The position numbers and the translations under genes were made by a program. A stretch of 64,000 nucleotides of DNA from an uncultured Marivita sp. (GTDB lineage Bacteria; Pseudomonadota; Alphaproteobacteria; Rhodobacterales; Rhodobacteraceae). Under the pieces are notes generated by a model. That model had not been told where the DNA came from, did no database searches, and was given only the letters and a program-made list of their open reading frames with translations. Location: contig NZ_CANKYW010000008.1 of NCBI RefSeq assembly GCF_947488135.1, positions 119,176 through 183,175 of the forward strand, read 5' to 3'. Shown in pieces: positions 63,205 to 64,000 of this stretch (position 1 is its first letter; each line of letters starts with the position of its first letter).

Positions 63205-63942
63205 ATGACAGCGGATGTGTTTCTGTCTGACGATGGAACATCTCTCGAAAAGGTCGCGCATCACTCCGTGAAAAACACGGTGGCAGAGCGGTTCGCCACT
63301 TTGATTGCCTCCGGTGCCCTCTCGGTTGGGGACACATTGCCCAGCGAACGCGAATTGGCCTCGGCGATGGGGGTCAGCCGCGAAACCATCCGCGGCGCGC
63401 TCTTGATCCTGTCGACCCAGGGAATCGTGTCGGTCGTACAGGGCGCACGGACGCGGGTGATCTCGGCCGATGTCGGGGCGCTTGGCCTCTCGGCCTTGTC
63501 CGGTGGGCGCGTCACCGATTACACGCTCGACGATGTGCACGAGGCGCGGCTGACCATCGAAGCCCGGCTTGCCCCGCTTGTGGCAGACCGGATCGACGAC
63601 GACACCATCGGACGGCTCACCGAACTGATCGAAACGCAGGAAAAAACGGTCGGCGACCCGGTGCGCTATCTCATCGCGGATCGCGAATTTCACACGGTGA
63701 TCTACCGCGCCTGTGGCAATGCGGTGTTCTCGGATCTCGCCGCGACGCTCTATTCCTATCTGCTTGACCATCGCCGTCGTGTGGTGGCCCAACCCGGCGC
63801 GATCGAGCGCAGCATCGGCGATCATCGCGATATTCTTGCCGCGTTGAAGGCCCGCGACGGCGACGCACTGGCCCAAGCCTTCGGCGTTCACGAACGCCGC
63901 ATCTACGACACCACCCGCGCGCTTCTGGCCGCGTCCAAATGA
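63205..63942 (+). CDS. FadR-subfamily GntR transcriptional regulator
   Basis: About 245 residues from the ATG at 63205, preceded by GGGGGGA; an upstream TTG is less likely. GntR winged helix at about 30-95 (VGDTLPSERELASAMGVSRETIRGALLIL, STQGIVSVVQGARTRV). C-terminal FCD domain from about 105 with metal/ligand residues in HEARLTIEARL, DREFHTVIYRACGN and GDHRDILAAL. Such regulators sense a carboxylic acid and release the operator. The stop overlaps a possible start of the next, dehydrogenase gene, implying one operon. Confidence 0.92.
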   Translation: MTADVFLSDDGTSLEKVAHHSVKNTVAERFATLIASGALSVGDTLPSERELASAMGVSRETIRGALLILSTQGIVSVVQGARTRVISADVGALGLSALSGGRVTDYTLDDVHEARLTIEARLAPLVADRIDDDTIGRLTELIETQEKTVGDPVRYLIADREFHTVIYRACGNAVFSDLAATLYSYLLDHRRRVVAQPGAIERSIGDHRDILAALKARDGDALAQAFGVHERRIYDTTRALLAASK

Positions 63943-63953
63943 AAGATTCCGAC

Positions 63954-64000
63954 ATGCACGTTCTCATCATCGGCGCCGCTGGCATGATTGGACGCAAGCT
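63954..64000 (+). CDS. NAD-dependent epimerase/dehydrogenase, start only (DenD-like)
   Basis: Only about 16 codons are inside the window: MHVLIIGAAGMIGRK, the Rossmann NAD loop G-x2-G-x2-G. The opening closely resembles D-erythronate dehydrogenase (DenD) of the four-carbon sugar acid pathway, and a FadR-type regulator just before it fits. An ATG at 63939, overlapping the regulator stop, is an alternative start. The call rests on a very short stretch. Confidence 0.6.
   Translation, partial: MHVLIIGAAGMIGRK

Overview
The window looks like a chromosomal segment of a marine or halophilic alphaproteobacterium, most likely Rhodobacterales (Roseobacter group). Grounds: a seven-subunit Mrp antiporter with fused A and B subunits, an ectABC-ask ectoine operon with a divergent MarR regulator, a VPLPA-CTERM protein plus an EpsI-fused exosortase (XrtD type), and generally GC-rich coding. 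The genus cannot be fixed from the sequence alone. I saw no rRNA, tRNA or CRISPR array.

Layout. 1-2000: end of an L,D-transpeptidase, a secreted Met-rich EF-hand protein, a DUF302 protein and a decayed IS30 fragment. 2052-12429: an osmo-/Na+-adaptation block, mrpA(B)CDEFG followed by a convergent MarR gene (ectR candidate) and divergent ectA-ectB-ectC-ask. 12451-17768: a glutathione transferase, debris of a sugar-ABC ATPase, a frameshifted PIG-L deacetylase, a second MarR regulator and a ferric-reductase-like flavoprotein. 18320-25498: an unrecognised secreted protein, an IS30 remnant, an AT-richer islet with a glycosyltransferase and two ATP-grasp proteins, a DUF218 protein and a rhomboid protease.

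25767-62011 is an exosortase-associated exopolysaccharide region. It starts with a VPLPA-CTERM protein, then a very unusual fusion of a class III aminotransferase with an acyl-ACP-reductase-like domain, a Wzy/EpsG-like polymerase, a PrsT-type TPR lipoprotein, a Wza-like export lipoprotein and the exosortase. A tightly packed minus-strand run follows, from sulfotransferase (49637) to asparagine synthetase (37963). It carries four glycosyltransferases, two polysaccharide deacetylases, a formyltransferase, an acetyltransferase and an ATP-grasp/low-molecular-weight phosphatase fusion. Upstream lie an MsbA-like ABC exporter, a DUF218 protein, another glycosyltransferase, an EPS-associated MarR regulator, UDP-sugar dehydrogenase and epimerase, a NusG paralogue, the initiating sugar transferase, a tyrosine-kinase-like ATPase, a chain-length protein and a secretion ATPase. 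Together these can make UDP-uronic acid precursors, assemble and decorate a repeat unit, polymerise and export it, and anchor VPLPA-CTERM proteins.

62430-64000: a small membrane protein, then a FadR-type regulator with a clear palindromic operator and the first codons of a DenD-like dehydrogenase.

The most promising novelty is the aminotransferase/acyl-reductase fusion at 27201-29852, which has the parts needed to turn an acyl thioester into an amine. Next are the ATP-grasp/phosphatase fusion and the tyrosine-kinase homologue that lacks a tyrosine tail.
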